DNA of 64,000 nucleotides from Seminavis robusta. Taxonomy: Eukaryota; Bacillariophyta; Bacillariophyceae; Naviculales; Naviculaceae. The notes beneath the pieces are model-generated. The model worked only from the letters and a program-made list of their open reading frames with translations, was not told where the DNA came from and did not search any database. Shown here piece by piece: positions 45,976 through 55,838 of the stretch (position 1 is its first letter; the number at the start of each line of letters is the position of its first letter). The stretch is taken from the NCBI GenBank assembly GCA_903772945.1, contig CAICTM010000202.1:28715-92714 (forward strand), in the 5' to 3' direction. Made by a program: the position numbers and the translations under genes.

Positions 45976-46844
45976 CTATACATTTGGGTTCACTTCATTT
46001 CCCGATGGGTCGTATAGGATAGGCTTCATTTGTTCGATGTCAATGTCCACTGTGCAACCCAGAGCCTTCATAAATCCGTTGTGGTTGATATAGAGCTTGG
46101 GTAGGCCATCATCCATGCTATCCTTGGGTGGCTTTGGAGTACCGTCATCAAGCAACTCAAGAGACACACTGGCGAGGGGGGAAATAAGTATTAGAGAGAC
46201 AGAACAAGTGAGTGATTATTGCGTGCTTGACAGTTTCCCATCCACTTGATTGGCGTACCCTTCATCATCCTCGGCTATCTGATCTTGGCTTACAAAGTCA
46301 AATGAGAAAACCATGCGAGGTTGGCCGCTAGATGCCTGATCATAGTTCAGCATTACACCTGGTAGATCCTCAACAGGGCAATGTGGTAAGTAAGTATTGA
46401 TAATATTTCGACAAAATATGCCAGAAGACTGGAATTCAATTCAGATCATCATGATTGATGATTGCAAGCGTACGTACCTACGATATCAGGTCTTGGTGGA
46501 TTTTCCAACAGCAACTTGAAGAATTTTCGGGCCTTGTCGGTCAGTTTGACTGCTGCCTTGGGTGGAACGAATTTTCTTCGCTTGGACTTCTTCACCGCAG
46601 TAGTCGTTGCGGATTCCTTGGAACTGGTGTCGAATGGAGAAGACCATGGGTTGCTCGTACTGTGAAAATGCACTGTCTTGGCTGCATTCGTCTGGAGAGA
46701 ACGGTGTCGATGCTGCAAGCCATTCGAGTAGTTGGTTCCAAGGAATGTGCTCAATGCACGAGATCCGGTCGGAAGTGCCTTTCCCAACCCTCTGGACGCT
46801 GTTCTATCCAACACCGTCAATGAAAGACTTGTCAATGGCTTCAT
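45976..46844 (-). CDS. mitochondrial HesB/IscA-like protein
   Basis: Three exons (46844-46478, 46358-46259, 46168-45976) give 219 residues; phases 1 and 2 agree at both introns. The first 60 residues are rich in Arg, Ser and Thr with almost no acidic residues (LSTFLGTNY, HRHRSLQTNAAK), as in a mitochondrial presequence. The mature part (VKLTDKARKFFKLLLEN, then IVGVMLNYDQASSGQPRMVF, then LYINHNGFMKALGCTVDID, ILYDPSGNEVNPN) follows the HesB/IscA fold in order. Family members ending in PN assist iron-sulfur cluster assembly using conserved cysteines (a C...CxC pattern). Here only the Cys in ALGCTV remains, so cluster binding by the usual site is doubtful. It is divergent from the FCP gene. Confidence 0.5.
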
Positions 46845-47224
46845 GCTTCAATGTTCTGCTACCTGATACTTTACTTCTACCGGTATGTCGTCTTTGCACG
46901 CAGAATGAAGAGAATGATGGCCGTCGAAGAAACTCGAGGGGGCGGCGTGGGATTGGGATCGAAGTCTTTGGTGGTTTTATTGCTAACCTTAAACATACGT
47001 TTAAGGGAAAGGGGATTTTGCTTCGTGACAGACGAGTCACGGACATGGAAAAACGTGCTTGTCGTTGAAGATCGAAGATCGCGACCTTTGTTTGTTTTCA
47101 AGCTCTCTTTGCCGAGACGCAAGCAACAGCCCAAGGGAAAGCTCTTCTTCTTGCTGCCGTATCAGCATCCGCTCCGAGTACAATCTCTCTAGCATTGCCA
47201 ATTCAACTCAATCAAGACACCACC
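46845..47224. promoter_or_regulatory. divergent promoter region of IscA-like and FCP genes
   Basis: The 380 bases hold the upstream sequences of both genes. The FCP leader just before the ATG is A/C-rich (CAATCAAGACACCACC), a common look for highly expressed genes. A plus-strand frame at 46851-47192 has no recognisable motif. No TATA box is obvious. Confidence 0.4.
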
Positions 47225-47958
47225 ATGAAGCTCTCCACCATCATTGCTCTTTTGGCTTCTGCCAGCTCTGCCGCTGCCTTTGCCCCTTCCAAGAGCGCCT
47301 CTACCAGTTCTTCTCTTGATCTCACCAAGGCCGAAATCTTGAGTGAGCCCAACACAATTGAATTCGGAAAGGTCTGGGACCCTCTTGGTTTGTCCGAAAT
47401 GGGATCTGATACTACCCTTGCTTGGTTCAGGCACTCTGAGGTCAAGCATGGCCGTGTCGCCATGGCTGCTTTCGTCGGTTGGTGGGCCGTTGGTGCCGGA
47501 CTTCGTTTCCCCGGAGAGCTGGCCTACGGACTTGACTTTGCTTCCGTCCCCTCCAAGGGACTTGATGCTTGGGAAGCTGTCCCAGGATGGGGAAAGGCAC
47601 AAATGCTCATCTTTGCTGGTTTGATCGAGTTCCATGATGAGCTCTGGTACAGCCAGAAGAGCACTCACTACATGAAGGGAGGTGTCCCAGGAAAGGTAAG
47701 CATCGCCTCGTCATTATCAGTTGGGATGTAGACGGCTGACTTGGTCTTGAGACTCACCGTGGTTGTCTCCTTTTCCTACAGTGCATGTGCCCTGGAGTCT
47801 TTGATCCTTTCAACTTGAGCTCCAAGAAGGGAGAAGCAGCTCTTGCCAAGGGACGCAGCGCCGAAATCAAGAACGGACGTCTTGCCATGATTGGCGTTGC
47901 CGGTATGTGGGCTGCTGCCACCCTTCCAGGCTCTGTTCCTCTGCAGCCCGATTGCTAA
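47225..47958 (+). CDS. fucoxanthin chlorophyll a/c-binding protein (LHC family)
   Basis: Two exons (47225-47695 and 47782-47958; phase 0) give 215 residues. The N-terminus is a signal peptide ending SSAAAFAPS, the diatom A-F cleavage motif for the complex plastid. Helix 1 carries SEVKHGRVAMAAFVGWW (the E-x2-H-x-R ligand and ion pair), helix 2 is around AQMLIFAGLIEFHDE, and helix 3 carries AEIKNGRLAMIGVAGMW (E-x2-N-x-R). These are the classic three LHC helices that bind chlorophyll and carotenoid in the thylakoid membrane. Its N-terminal loop (WDPLGLSEMG) is shorter than the usual FDPLG form, so I cannot assign it to the Lhcf, Lhcr or Lhcx group. The start has an ACC-ATG context. Confidence 0.95.
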
Positions 47959-47978
47959 ATGGCTTGGCGGCTAGCTAG

Positions 47979-48019
47979 CTGTACGGCATCGCATTAGAAA
48001 TAAATGCGATGCTGTACGG
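47979..48019 (+). terminator. 17-bp stem-loop just after the FCP stop codon
   Basis: The arm 47979-47995 pairs with 48003-48019 around a 7-base loop (AGAAATA). All pairs are Watson-Crick except two G-U. It starts 21 bases after the stop codon, so it would lie in the 3' UTR of the FCP mRNA. It could affect 3' processing or stability; this is inference. Confidence 0.6.
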
Positions 48020-48636
48020 AATGCCGTTTGTGGGGTTGTACCTGATGGCTACCTCAATTGTTGGTAGTAGAGAATGGAACAGCAACGCCTCCTTTTTATA
48101 CTGTAATGACTATAGATTTCTCCAGCAGTAGATAATATCGGTCCTGGGTAGACGTGTAATAGTATGGAGCTACAATGGACCTTCACGGCGAGGCACTTGA
48201 AGGAAAGCATCCATAGATCCCCAATTTATCACGTGTTGTGCATTGACCACAGGCAACAGCCGTGGTCGAAAGCACAAGTCTGAGGGCAGGGAACTGTCCG
48301 TGATCTATGGTATCGTGGCCAGGGATACATCGAGGCACACTGTTTCAAAAGGAGATATGCAGAGATGCAATTCAGCCAGTGGGACAGCAAGTAACCTCCA
48401 CGCCCTTCTTGGGTGATGAGTCACATTCTTGCTGGACAGGTCGAGGTGAGGTCCTACAAGCTAGACTATGGTAACCCTGTAGTTGTAAGCACTGCTACTA
48501 GATAGGACTTGACCCTGAAGCCCGTTCTACTCTTTGCTGCGAGGATGTTTTTCTTTTTAGCCCAATGTAATGTAACCCTGTCGCTCTGTGGCGAGTTTGA
48601 GGTGGCCAATCATTCTCGAGGAGATGCGACATCTGA
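48020..48636. other. convergent spacer after the FCP gene
   Basis: Between the FCP hairpin and the stop of the next minus-strand gene I see no gene, repeat or RNA signal. Confidence 0.5.
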
Positions 48637-49356
48637 TTATTGTGCTTTTTGTATTCCTTCTGATAGGAACTCATAGTGGATCAAGACTCTCGCCACAATG
48701 CAAAGAGCCTTCCATCGTGCTGTTGCTGCTTCTTCATTGACCTTGACCATTTCTTGTCCGTGTATTTCCAATACGGCATCCCAAGCCGATTTGAAACCAT
48801 CTTCATCTTCTTGTGGATCTGGAATCAATGCTTCTACTTGTCGCAAAATCTCGTCATTTGTCAACACCCGAATTTTGGGTGGATCTTGCTCTTCTTCTGC
48901 GGCTGTTGCAACGAGGTCCCGGACAATCTGTTTTTGTTCCGAGGTGGCAATGGGGACACCGTCATTCTTCTTATCGAGTGGATATTCTTTGAGAACTGCA
49001 CACAGAAGCTCTTCCGTGTCGTCATCCTCTTCCAAGTCATCCAACAATTCTTGGAGGAATTTCCAACGATCAAATCGATCCGACTGGTCCCATTTTTCTA
49101 TCAGTGGGGAAGTCACACTGTCGGTGGATTGAGCAGCGGATGAGGAAATTTCGTCGTTTTTGCTGGTGCTATGGAGACAGTGAATCCTTGGATGTGTATA
49201 TCTATTTGGTGTATGATGTCCCAATGCAGCTGTGGACGAAACCCCGATTTTTCGCATTGCCCTTGCTGTTGGAAAGTCATGTTGAACCACCCACCCATTG
49301 GTAAAGGGAAGAAAGGAAAAGCCCAAGCAAAATGCTATTACCTGAAGATCCCTCAT
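48637..49356 (-). CDS. unknown protein with plastid- or secretory-type leader
   Basis: A single-exon frame of 239 residues. Residues 1-22 form a signal peptide (VIAFCLGFSFLPFTNGW), followed by a Ser/Thr/Arg-rich stretch that could be a transit peptide. The rest is acidic and helical (FLQELLDDLEEDDDTEELL; NDEILRQVEALIPDPQEDEDG) and ends with an amphipathic segment containing WKALCIVARVLIHYEFL. I do not recognise a family. It is divergent from UTP15 with 344 bases between starts. Confidence 0.6.
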   Translation of the reverse strand: MRDLQVIAFCLGFSFLPFTNGWVVQHDFPTARAMRKIGVSSTAALGHHTPNRYTHPRIHCLHSTSKNDEISSSAAQSTDSVTSPLIEKWDQSDRFDRWKFLQELLDDLEEDDDTEELLCAVLKEYPLDKKNDGVPIATSEQKQIVRDLVATAAEEEQDPPKIRVLTNDEILRQVEALIPDPQEDEDGFKSAWDAVLEIHGQEMVKVNEEAATARWKALCIVARVLIHYEFLSEGIQKAQ

Positions 49357-49700
49357 CGATTTCTTGCCTTTGGTGGTTCCTTACACTACGTTGTCGCCTT
49401 GGTCCAAAGAGCTCTGTTACAACCAAAGTAAGTGTAACGATGCAACGAGCAACCAGAAAATGTCAGACACCGACAACAGACAACAGGGGAGAGTTGGGAA
49501 AAAGTGAGAGGTGCATGTCAATGACGTCAGCGTTGAAGAGGTGTGCGCCTTCAAACTTAGTCACGAATTGCTGAAGCCAATAAAACACTCGGGACTCAGG
49601 ACCTTTTTCTTTCTTCTCGATCTTTCGACTTATGCATAGTTTGGAGGTCGCCGCCATTTCTTTGCTGGCTTTCGTGCTACAGTACTAGAAGAGTATCACC
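49357..49700. promoter_or_regulatory. divergent upstream region (unknown gene and UTP15)
   Basis: This is the shared upstream region of two divergent genes. A TGACGTCA palindrome, the CRE/bZIP core, lies at 49522-49529. I see nothing else of note. Confidence 0.4.
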
Positions 49701-51698
49701 ATGACATCTTTAGCTTCCAAGAACAGCATGATCATTACGACGACAGGTCTGAGTAACAACAATAATGTGTTCAAGACCTCCCTGCAGCTCCAAACGGCCA
49801 AGCCCACCACGTCTTCGATTCGAGCTGGATTGGCCCAAGCACAAGTCGCCTTGGCTAAGAAGAAATCGGATGAAGATGACACCTTCGGCTATACAGAGTC
49901 GGATCCGAACGAAGCTCGCTATTGGATGAACCACTATGGATTGGGGACTCATCATTACAGCCGTCCACAACGACAATATGCTCATCCGCGCAAGCTGCTG
50001 CTCAAACCAACGGCTCAAACCTCCATTGTCCAACAAGTGGTCTTTGGACCAGCCGCTACCACGGCCACTACCAAATACGCTCCACTTGCTGTGGTGGGTG
50101 GACCACGAGTGCATCTCTACGGAACCAACGCTGTTTCGGCATTTACTCGACATTTGGCTCGTCACAGGGCAGGTCACGACAGTCCCATCACCACCACCAC
50201 AGTGGCAGCCGATCGACACGTCCAAACGGGAGGCCACTTGGCTCTGGCGGCCAATTTTCGAAACGATGGTCGATTGTTGGCAGTGGGAACCGATGTGGGA
50301 GAAGTACGAATCTGTGATGTCACCATGAGAGCCACGCTCTCTACCTTTTGCACGCCCAATACAAAGTTGCCCATGCGAGTTGTTGTGTGGTTTCGAAATG
50401 GACAGCATATTTTGAGTGGCGGAGATGACGGAGTCTTGCGAGTCTGGAGCTTGTCAGCCTCCTCGGGTTCCATTGGAGCCGGAGGAGGTAATAAGGCAAG
50501 TACGGCCTTGTTGGAGTTGATGGGTCATGGAGATTCCATTCGAACCGCCATTTTGTGGCAACAACCGGCATCTGCACTCAAAAATGCTACGACAGCTGCG
50601 TGGAATCAGCTGGCGTTCAGTGGAAGTTATGATCACTCCATTCGAGTTTGGAATGTGCAAATGACTGACGATGAACAAGACGAAGATGGACAAGAGGATC
50701 GTTGTCTGTCCGTATTGAGTCATGGAGCACCCGTCGAATCATTGTTGACCATGGCATCCACTGATCCAAATGTCCCCGTCTGGTTGCTCTCGGCAGGAGG
50801 AACCACGGTCAAAGTATGGAATCCACTCACCGGGGAGTGTGTTTGCACTGTGGCTACACAACATCGAAAGACCATCACGTCCCTGCTTCCCGTTTTGAGG
50901 GCCCCCAAAAACACAACCAACAACACTGACATTGTGCCTGCGTGGCGTGTGGTGACGGGGTCGTTGGATGGATGCATTCGCATCCATACATGGGACAGCT
51001 CCACTGGAAAGCTCGAACACATTCATGGAATTCAAGTGGGCACGGCCACGCCCATTACGGCTCTAGCTGTCGACGAAAAAGGAGAACGACTCGCCATTGG
51101 CACCACCGAAGGGACGGTTCATATTCGACAAAAAGGTCCCAGTATCACACAACACAAGAGCAAGCGACCACCTCCGGCAGGAACCTATGCCTTTTTCACT
51201 CGAGGGGCCAATGCCACGCTTGATATTGGCAACAATGATTACATTCTCGGAGCCGGCCCATCAGCGACCAAGAAACGCAAACTACAAAAATACGATCAAT
51301 GCCTCAAGCAATTCAACTATGGTGAGGCACTCGATGAAGCTTTGGAGACTCGCAATCCACAAGTAGTTGTGGCTGTCTTGGAGGAATTGGGTAAACGACG
51401 TGGACTGAAGATTGCATTGTCCAGTCGAGATGAAGAGTCCCTGGAGCCGTTGTTGTCGTTTTTGGTTCGCTATGTAACTCGGCCTCGCTTTTCCAGTGTC
51501 CTCATTGGAGTGTCCCACATGCTGATTGACATCTATAGCGATGTAGCGGGTCAGTCCGAATTGGTGGATGAACTCTTTGGCAAGTTACGAATGCAGGTCC
51601 GAAATGAGTGTCGCATGCAGCGGGGTCTCTTGAGGCTGCTGGGTCAGATTGATGCCGTCGTGGCAATGAAGCCTGGTAGTGATGGCGGTGGTCCCTAA
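49701..51698 (+). CDS. UTP15: U3 snoRNP-associated WD40 protein UTP15
   Basis: A single exon of 665 residues. After a Ser/Thr-rich N-terminus, YWMNHYGLGTH and PLAVVGGPRVHLYG open a WD40 propeller with repeats such as LLAVGTDVGEVRICDV, ILSGGDDGVLRVWSL, LAFSGSYDHSIRVWNV and VVTGSLDGCIRIHTW. The C-terminal 110 residues (FNYGEALDEALETRNPQVVV ... LVRYVTRPRFSSVLIGVSHM ... LFGKLRMQVRNE) match the UTP15 C-terminal domain. UTP15 is part of the t-UTP subcomplex that starts small-subunit pre-rRNA processing in the nucleolus. The N-terminal 75 residues are longer than in yeast or human. CTAGCTCG and TAGCTACTATAGCTAG words follow the stop. Confidence 0.9.
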   Translation: MTSLASKNSMIITTTGLSNNNNVFKTSLQLQTAKPTTSSIRAGLAQAQVALAKKKSDEDDTFGYTESDPNEARYWMNHYGLGTHHYSRPQRQYAHPRKLLLKPTAQTSIVQQVVFGPAATTATTKYAPLAVVGGPRVHLYGTNAVSAFTRHLARHRAGHDSPITTTTVAADRHVQTGGHLALAANFRNDGRLLAVGTDVGEVRICDVTMRATLSTFCTPNTKLPMRVVVWFRNGQHILSGGDDGVLRVWSLSASSGSIGAGGGNKASTALLELMGHGDSIRTAILWQQPASALKNATTAAWNQLAFSGSYDHSIRVWNVQMTDDEQDEDGQEDRCLSVLSHGAPVESLLTMASTDPNVPVWLLSAGGTTVKVWNPLTGECVCTVATQHRKTITSLLPVLRAPKNTTNNTDIVPAWRVVTGSLDGCIRIHTWDSSTGKLEHIHGIQVGTATPITALAVDEKGERLAIGTTEGTVHIRQKGPSITQHKSKRPPPAGTYAFFTRGANATLDIGNNDYILGAGPSATKKRKLQKYDQCLKQFNYGEALDEALETRNPQVVVAVLEELGKRRGLKIALSSRDEESLEPLLSFLVRYVTRPRFSSVLIGVSHMLIDIYSDVAGQSELVDELFGKLRMQVRNECRMQRGLLRLLGQIDAVVAMKPGSDGGGP

Positions 51699-52260
51699 TC
51701 GTTAGATAAGAAGGGTTGCAAAACTTCTAAATTGCATCTAGCTCGTCGCTCTATTAATAGCTACTATAGCTAGACTGGTGGAGGAAATGAACTTAAAAAT
51801 GTATTTGAAGCGTACAGTGGGAATTCAAAGTGGCCACCAAACTGGCCTGGCATCTCCATCTGCGTAGATAAATCTCCAATGCCATACAGGGTTTAAGAGC
51901 AGGATTGGCGCTGTCATGCTGACGGCAGCAACGTTGGCTGGTGGTGGAAGACTGATATTTAGGATAGTTGAGGTAAATGAAAACTAATAATTTATTGCTT
52001 AAACAAATTGAGTTTACCGCAGCTTCCTGACTAAGAACTGTCTTGTTCGGCGTTCGGTGGGTGGCAGGCACCGTTGAATGAGACGCCGCCTTTTCGAACG
52101 ACGACAATGGTCAACAAGCGACTGGCGGTTGTGCTTCGGTTTGGAGAGTGCATGTTCCTCTGCAAACAAGAACTCTTGCTTTCTGTGATAGAGCATACTG
52201 GTGCCAACATAGTGAATACATGTACATGACATCATAGAACAAAAGAACAGCTAAAACAAG
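51699..52260. other. 562-base spacer, no gene seen
   Basis: It contains TAGCTA words just after UTP15 and short unremarkable minus-strand frames. The upstream signals of the pseudokinase gene presumably lie at its right end. Confidence 0.4.
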
Positions 52261-53457
52261 ATGGGCGCAAACTGCAGTGCAGACGACCGAAGGTTGGATG
52301 GGAACGTCGACCATGGCGCTCGTTCCTTGGGCGCCTCTTCCTTGGTGACGCTGACGGAGGACCCAATTCTGTTGGAAATGGGGTTCAGCTCGCAAGTGTC
52401 ACGATTGTATGATGTCATTGAAGTTCTGGCAGAAGACGAAGAGGTGGGGTCGCTCTTCAAAGTGAGAGTGCGCAACATGTTGCTTCAGGAACGGTTCGGC
52501 AGTGTCAGCCGGAACGGCAAGGTGATCGCTCCCAGTCCGGACAACAACAACAGCAACAACAACAAGAATGCCAACAGCAAGGGAGCTACGAAAGAGCTTT
52601 CGACACGGACGGCTGGTTCCTCTTCCAGTGATGGATTGAGCCACAGAACCTATCTATTCAAACAGATCCTTACCAACAATCCAGTGGTACTGCTGCGCTG
52701 GTTTCAAACCATTGAATTGTGGCAAAGGCTCGAACACCCCAATCTACCTCGTCTCGTGGACGTGCATGAAGACGAACATCCTTGTGGTAGTTCCAAGCTG
52801 TCAAACGACAAAACCTTTAGCAGTGTCTCGTTTGTGATGGAACACTGTGAAGGCAAACCCATTTTAGAACGTTCCAGGTTTTACACCGAGTCGCAAGCCC
52901 GCAAGATTTTACGACAGATTCTAGATTTGATCAAGTACCTGCACTCTCGAAACATTGTCCATGGTGACTTGCAAGCCAAATGGTTTCAATTTGAACAGGC
53001 GGATCCCAAGCAATGGAAGATTCAATTGACGGATTTTTCCATGGCGCATCCAGTAGAACCAGGAACTGGTGCAGCAAACACTTCTTTTCTACGGATCATG
53101 AACGATGACTTTGAAGTGGGCATGTACTCGCTAGCACCCGAGGTGTTGCTCAGTGGTAGACCACACAGCCCCGCTGGAGACATGTGGAGTATTGGGATCA
53201 TCCTGTATCAGATGCTGTCGGGAAGGCAGCCGTTTGGTGACAGCGCAGAGGCATTCATTGAAAATATGAGAGTTGGAAGCGCGCCACCGACATTTGAGGA
53301 ACCCGAGTGGAAACGGGTGAGCTCTTCGGCCAAGGATCTGATACAAAAGCTTCTCAATCTAGAGCCCAATGCACGGTTGACAGCAGAACAGGCTCTCAAG
53401 CACGGTTGGTTTTCATCGTTGTACCGGGGACTCTCTTCTATCTCTTATCATGGGTAG
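52261..53457 (+). CDS. N-myristoylated CAMK-like protein kinase, probable pseudokinase
   Basis: A single exon of 398 residues. It begins MGANCSADD: Gly2 and Ser6 fit N-myristoylation and Cys5 could be palmitoylated, so membrane binding is likely. The kinase fold is recognisable from FVMEHCEG (hinge) through IVHGDLQAKWFQF, LTDFSMAHP, LAPEVLLSG and GDMWSIGIILYQMLSGRQPFG to NARLTAEQALKHGWF. Catalytic sites are altered: HRDLKPEN is HGDLQAKW (the Lys and the metal-binding Asn are lost), DFG is DFS, and no glycine loop is visible because a Ser/Asn-rich insert follows the first strand. A Lys in TYLFKQI may fill the ATP-lysine position. No EF-hands follow the domain. The pattern suggests a scaffold or very weak kinase related to CDPK/CAMK. 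Confidence 0.75.
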   Translation: MGANCSADDRRLDGNVDHGARSLGASSLVTLTEDPILLEMGFSSQVSRLYDVIEVLAEDEEVGSLFKVRVRNMLLQERFGSVSRNGKVIAPSPDNNNSNNNKNANSKGATKELSTRTAGSSSSDGLSHRTYLFKQILTNNPVVLLRWFQTIELWQRLEHPNLPRLVDVHEDEHPCGSSKLSNDKTFSSVSFVMEHCEGKPILERSRFYTESQARKILRQILDLIKYLHSRNIVHGDLQAKWFQFEQADPKQWKIQLTDFSMAHPVEPGTGAANTSFLRIMNDDFEVGMYSLAPEVLLSGRPHSPAGDMWSIGIILYQMLSGRQPFGDSAEAFIENMRVGSAPPTFEEPEWKRVSSSAKDLIQKLLNLEPNARLTAEQALKHGWFSSLYRGLSSISYHG

Positions 53458-53978
53458 TCGAGATGGATAGTTGTGCAGATAGGGGACAAGATGTGTGTAC
53501 TGGTACTACAACGTAGTAAGCCAAACCAGGTCGTGTACGATAGAACAGTGTTGCGGAATTTCGCAAGATCAAGTCTCTTTTGGGTACCGTAGGTCGAGCC
53601 AAGGGGATACGTTTTTAGAGAAAAATCGGCAACCACTCTGTATTGAGATCCTTTCAAATCATCGACTGCACACGAGCTCGTTCTGGAGGCACATGTGGTA
53701 CCTAGCACCTCCAACACAACCTCAACGGCATCGTCACAGGCAGTCAGCCAACCGACCTACCGATAGAAACCTCGGCTCTGAAACGGATTCAGACAAAATG
53801 TGCAAATCGAGGCTCTCGAGTCCCCTCACCTCGTTCCAGAAACTACTTCATGAAGTCGATGACCAATACCTTATCTTTTATTAATGGAATAATGAATGCA
53901 ATATGCACGCAATACGAAGTAACAATATCGACAGCCTTCACTTCCAACCGGGCACCCACCAATCACCCCACCTGTTCC
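53458..53978. other. convergent spacer, no gene
   Basis: The 521 bases lie between two converging genes. I see no family, repeat or RNA gene; the frame at 53495-53884 has no motif. Confidence 0.45.
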
Positions 53979-55838
53979 TCAGTTAGGATTTGCTTGCGAG
54001 TGGCCCATTCGTTCCCAAACGCGATCCAGAAACTGCTTCTCGTGTGATGTCTGTTGTTTCTCTTCTTCTCGCAGTTGTCGCAGCACTTTCTTGGCTTCGG
54101 GAGGGCAAAGGTTGCAACGACACAGGTGATCGTACAGGTCCGCAACGCGGACTGGGAGCGTCCTTCGTCGGGCCGGAAAGACTCGGCTCATGCCAAATCG
54201 ACCAGCCTGCGAGCAGTGAATACAGCCAAAACCAGGCAGACCACATCGCAAACTCTTGCGGTTGCCTTTCCGCTCGGAGGGCAACAACTCAATGCGCTGA
54301 AAATGCGACATGACGTTGAAGAGAAAGGCCGAGGCATACTCGCGGTCCGCAGGCTGGACCAGTGCCACGGGTTTGCCATCGTCACCGAGCGGAACCGGCA
54401 CTTCTCCGGCAACAGCGCCAAACGGGGGAATGACCTTGGCAGCCGCACGGGTATTATCGTTCATGAGCATGCCATCTTCCGAGTCGACCATTCCAAGTTT
54501 GGCTGCCGAATAGCTCCAATACTTCTTGGCTTCGGTGGCACCCTGGCATGTAGAGCTCTTGAGACACAAGTAGCGCCGCTTGACATCGTCGGGGATACAA
54601 GCACACGTGTCAAAATGCTGTAATGGAGGAACATGGAAAAGAGATGCCGTGTGTTAGTATCCAATTCAGCAGTCTGTTGGTGCGACAGTTTTGAAACAAC
54701 TTACATCGCGAAGCATCATTGTGAAGCTCTGGTAGAGCTGGGGGATGGAGGACGGAAAGGCCGAGGAACGCTGGGCACGAGAGCCAGGAGGCTTGTGTGC
54801 ACAGAATCGGCATCGGATCCCCACTTGCTCCAAAGAAACTTTTTTGCTGGCGTTGCGGACAGCCACATCTTCTCGGTTGGCCCAGCAAACTTCCAACAAG
54901 TTCTTTCGGACAAAGCATTGGAGCTCTGACAACCAGTTTGGATCCTGATCAATGGAAAGATCGATGCAAACGCGGTTACCGGTACCGAACAGAGGCTGTT
55001 CCTGATCTTCTGTTGCCCCATTGCCAAGCGTGAGTTGGGGCTTGGAGGGAGAAGATGGAGGAAGCTTGGCCTTGTCGCCGGCGGAAGCGGGTTCATGGCT
55101 GTGCCTTCGGGGCAACATTTCGGGCGATTGGCGTTCGGGGAGAGGGAGTGCTCGTGGGGGGCAGTTCATCATGGGATTGAAGGATGTGGCCGGAGACGGC
55201 ATTGGACAGTGCATCATGGGATTGAAGGATGTGGCCAGTGACGGCATGGCACCAGCAGCCCCGAGGCCAAAGGGTGCTGAGGGAGCATAGGCGAGGCTTT
55301 CGAGGTAGTCAGCGCGTCTGCGAAGCGCCGCGGCCGCGGAAGAAGGCGGAGGAGGCCTCCCCATGAAGTCCATGGGAAGTGGTCCCCCGAGGAATGGCGA
55401 GCCATAGAATGGGGCCGCTGCCATGGGGGCTCTTCCGTACATCCCAGTCAAAGACGACTGTTCCATCGCCAGAAAGCGGTTGAATGCCACATCCGAAGCG
55501 CTAGAAAACGGCGGGTAAGGATCAAGCACGGAAGTGCGGCCCTGAGATGGCATCGGTTGAGCGGGCAGAATCCGATGATGTCCTTGTGTGGCCGCCATGA
55601 TCATTGATTCTGCAGCCGCGATGGATTCTGGATCTTGACTCCTTGCCCTCTTGTTCATTCTTTCTTCATCGTCGCTATCTGGCGGGTCAAGGGAACTGCG
55701 CTTGTTGCCATTGCTGCCCAGCAAAGATTTTTGCTGACCTGCAAAGGATCTGCCACTGGGCGAGGGAGGAGCACCAGGGCTTCCACTTCGAGAAGCACCG
55801 CCCAGTGCTCCAGATTCCACAGAAGCGTAAGGGTTCAT
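53979..55838 (-). CDS. Cys/His-rich protein of a large diatom family
   Basis: Two exons (55838-54705 and 54617-53979; phase 0) give 590 residues; an in-frame ATG at 55901 would add 21, but TTAG and CAG sites suggest a 5' UTR intron ending there. The N-terminal 280 residues are Pro/Ser/Ala-rich and disordered, with two copies of a LATSFNPMM-like unit. The domain begins LSELQCFVRKNLLEVCW, followed by QVGIRCRFCAHKPPGSR and, across the intron, HFDTCACIPDDVK: a C-x2-C...H...C-x-C arrangement likely to bind zinc. The second half has KSLRCGLPGFGCIHCSQAG, RTLPVRVADLYDHL and CNLCP, a second Cys set. I have seen this pattern only as uncharacterised diatom proteins. Function unknown; DNA or protein binding in the nucleus is a guess. 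Confidence 0.65.

Noticed and set aside
46607-47192. Plus-strand frames between the IscA-like and FCP genes
   Set aside because: They overlap the antisense of an assigned exon and a divergent promoter, and carry no domain.
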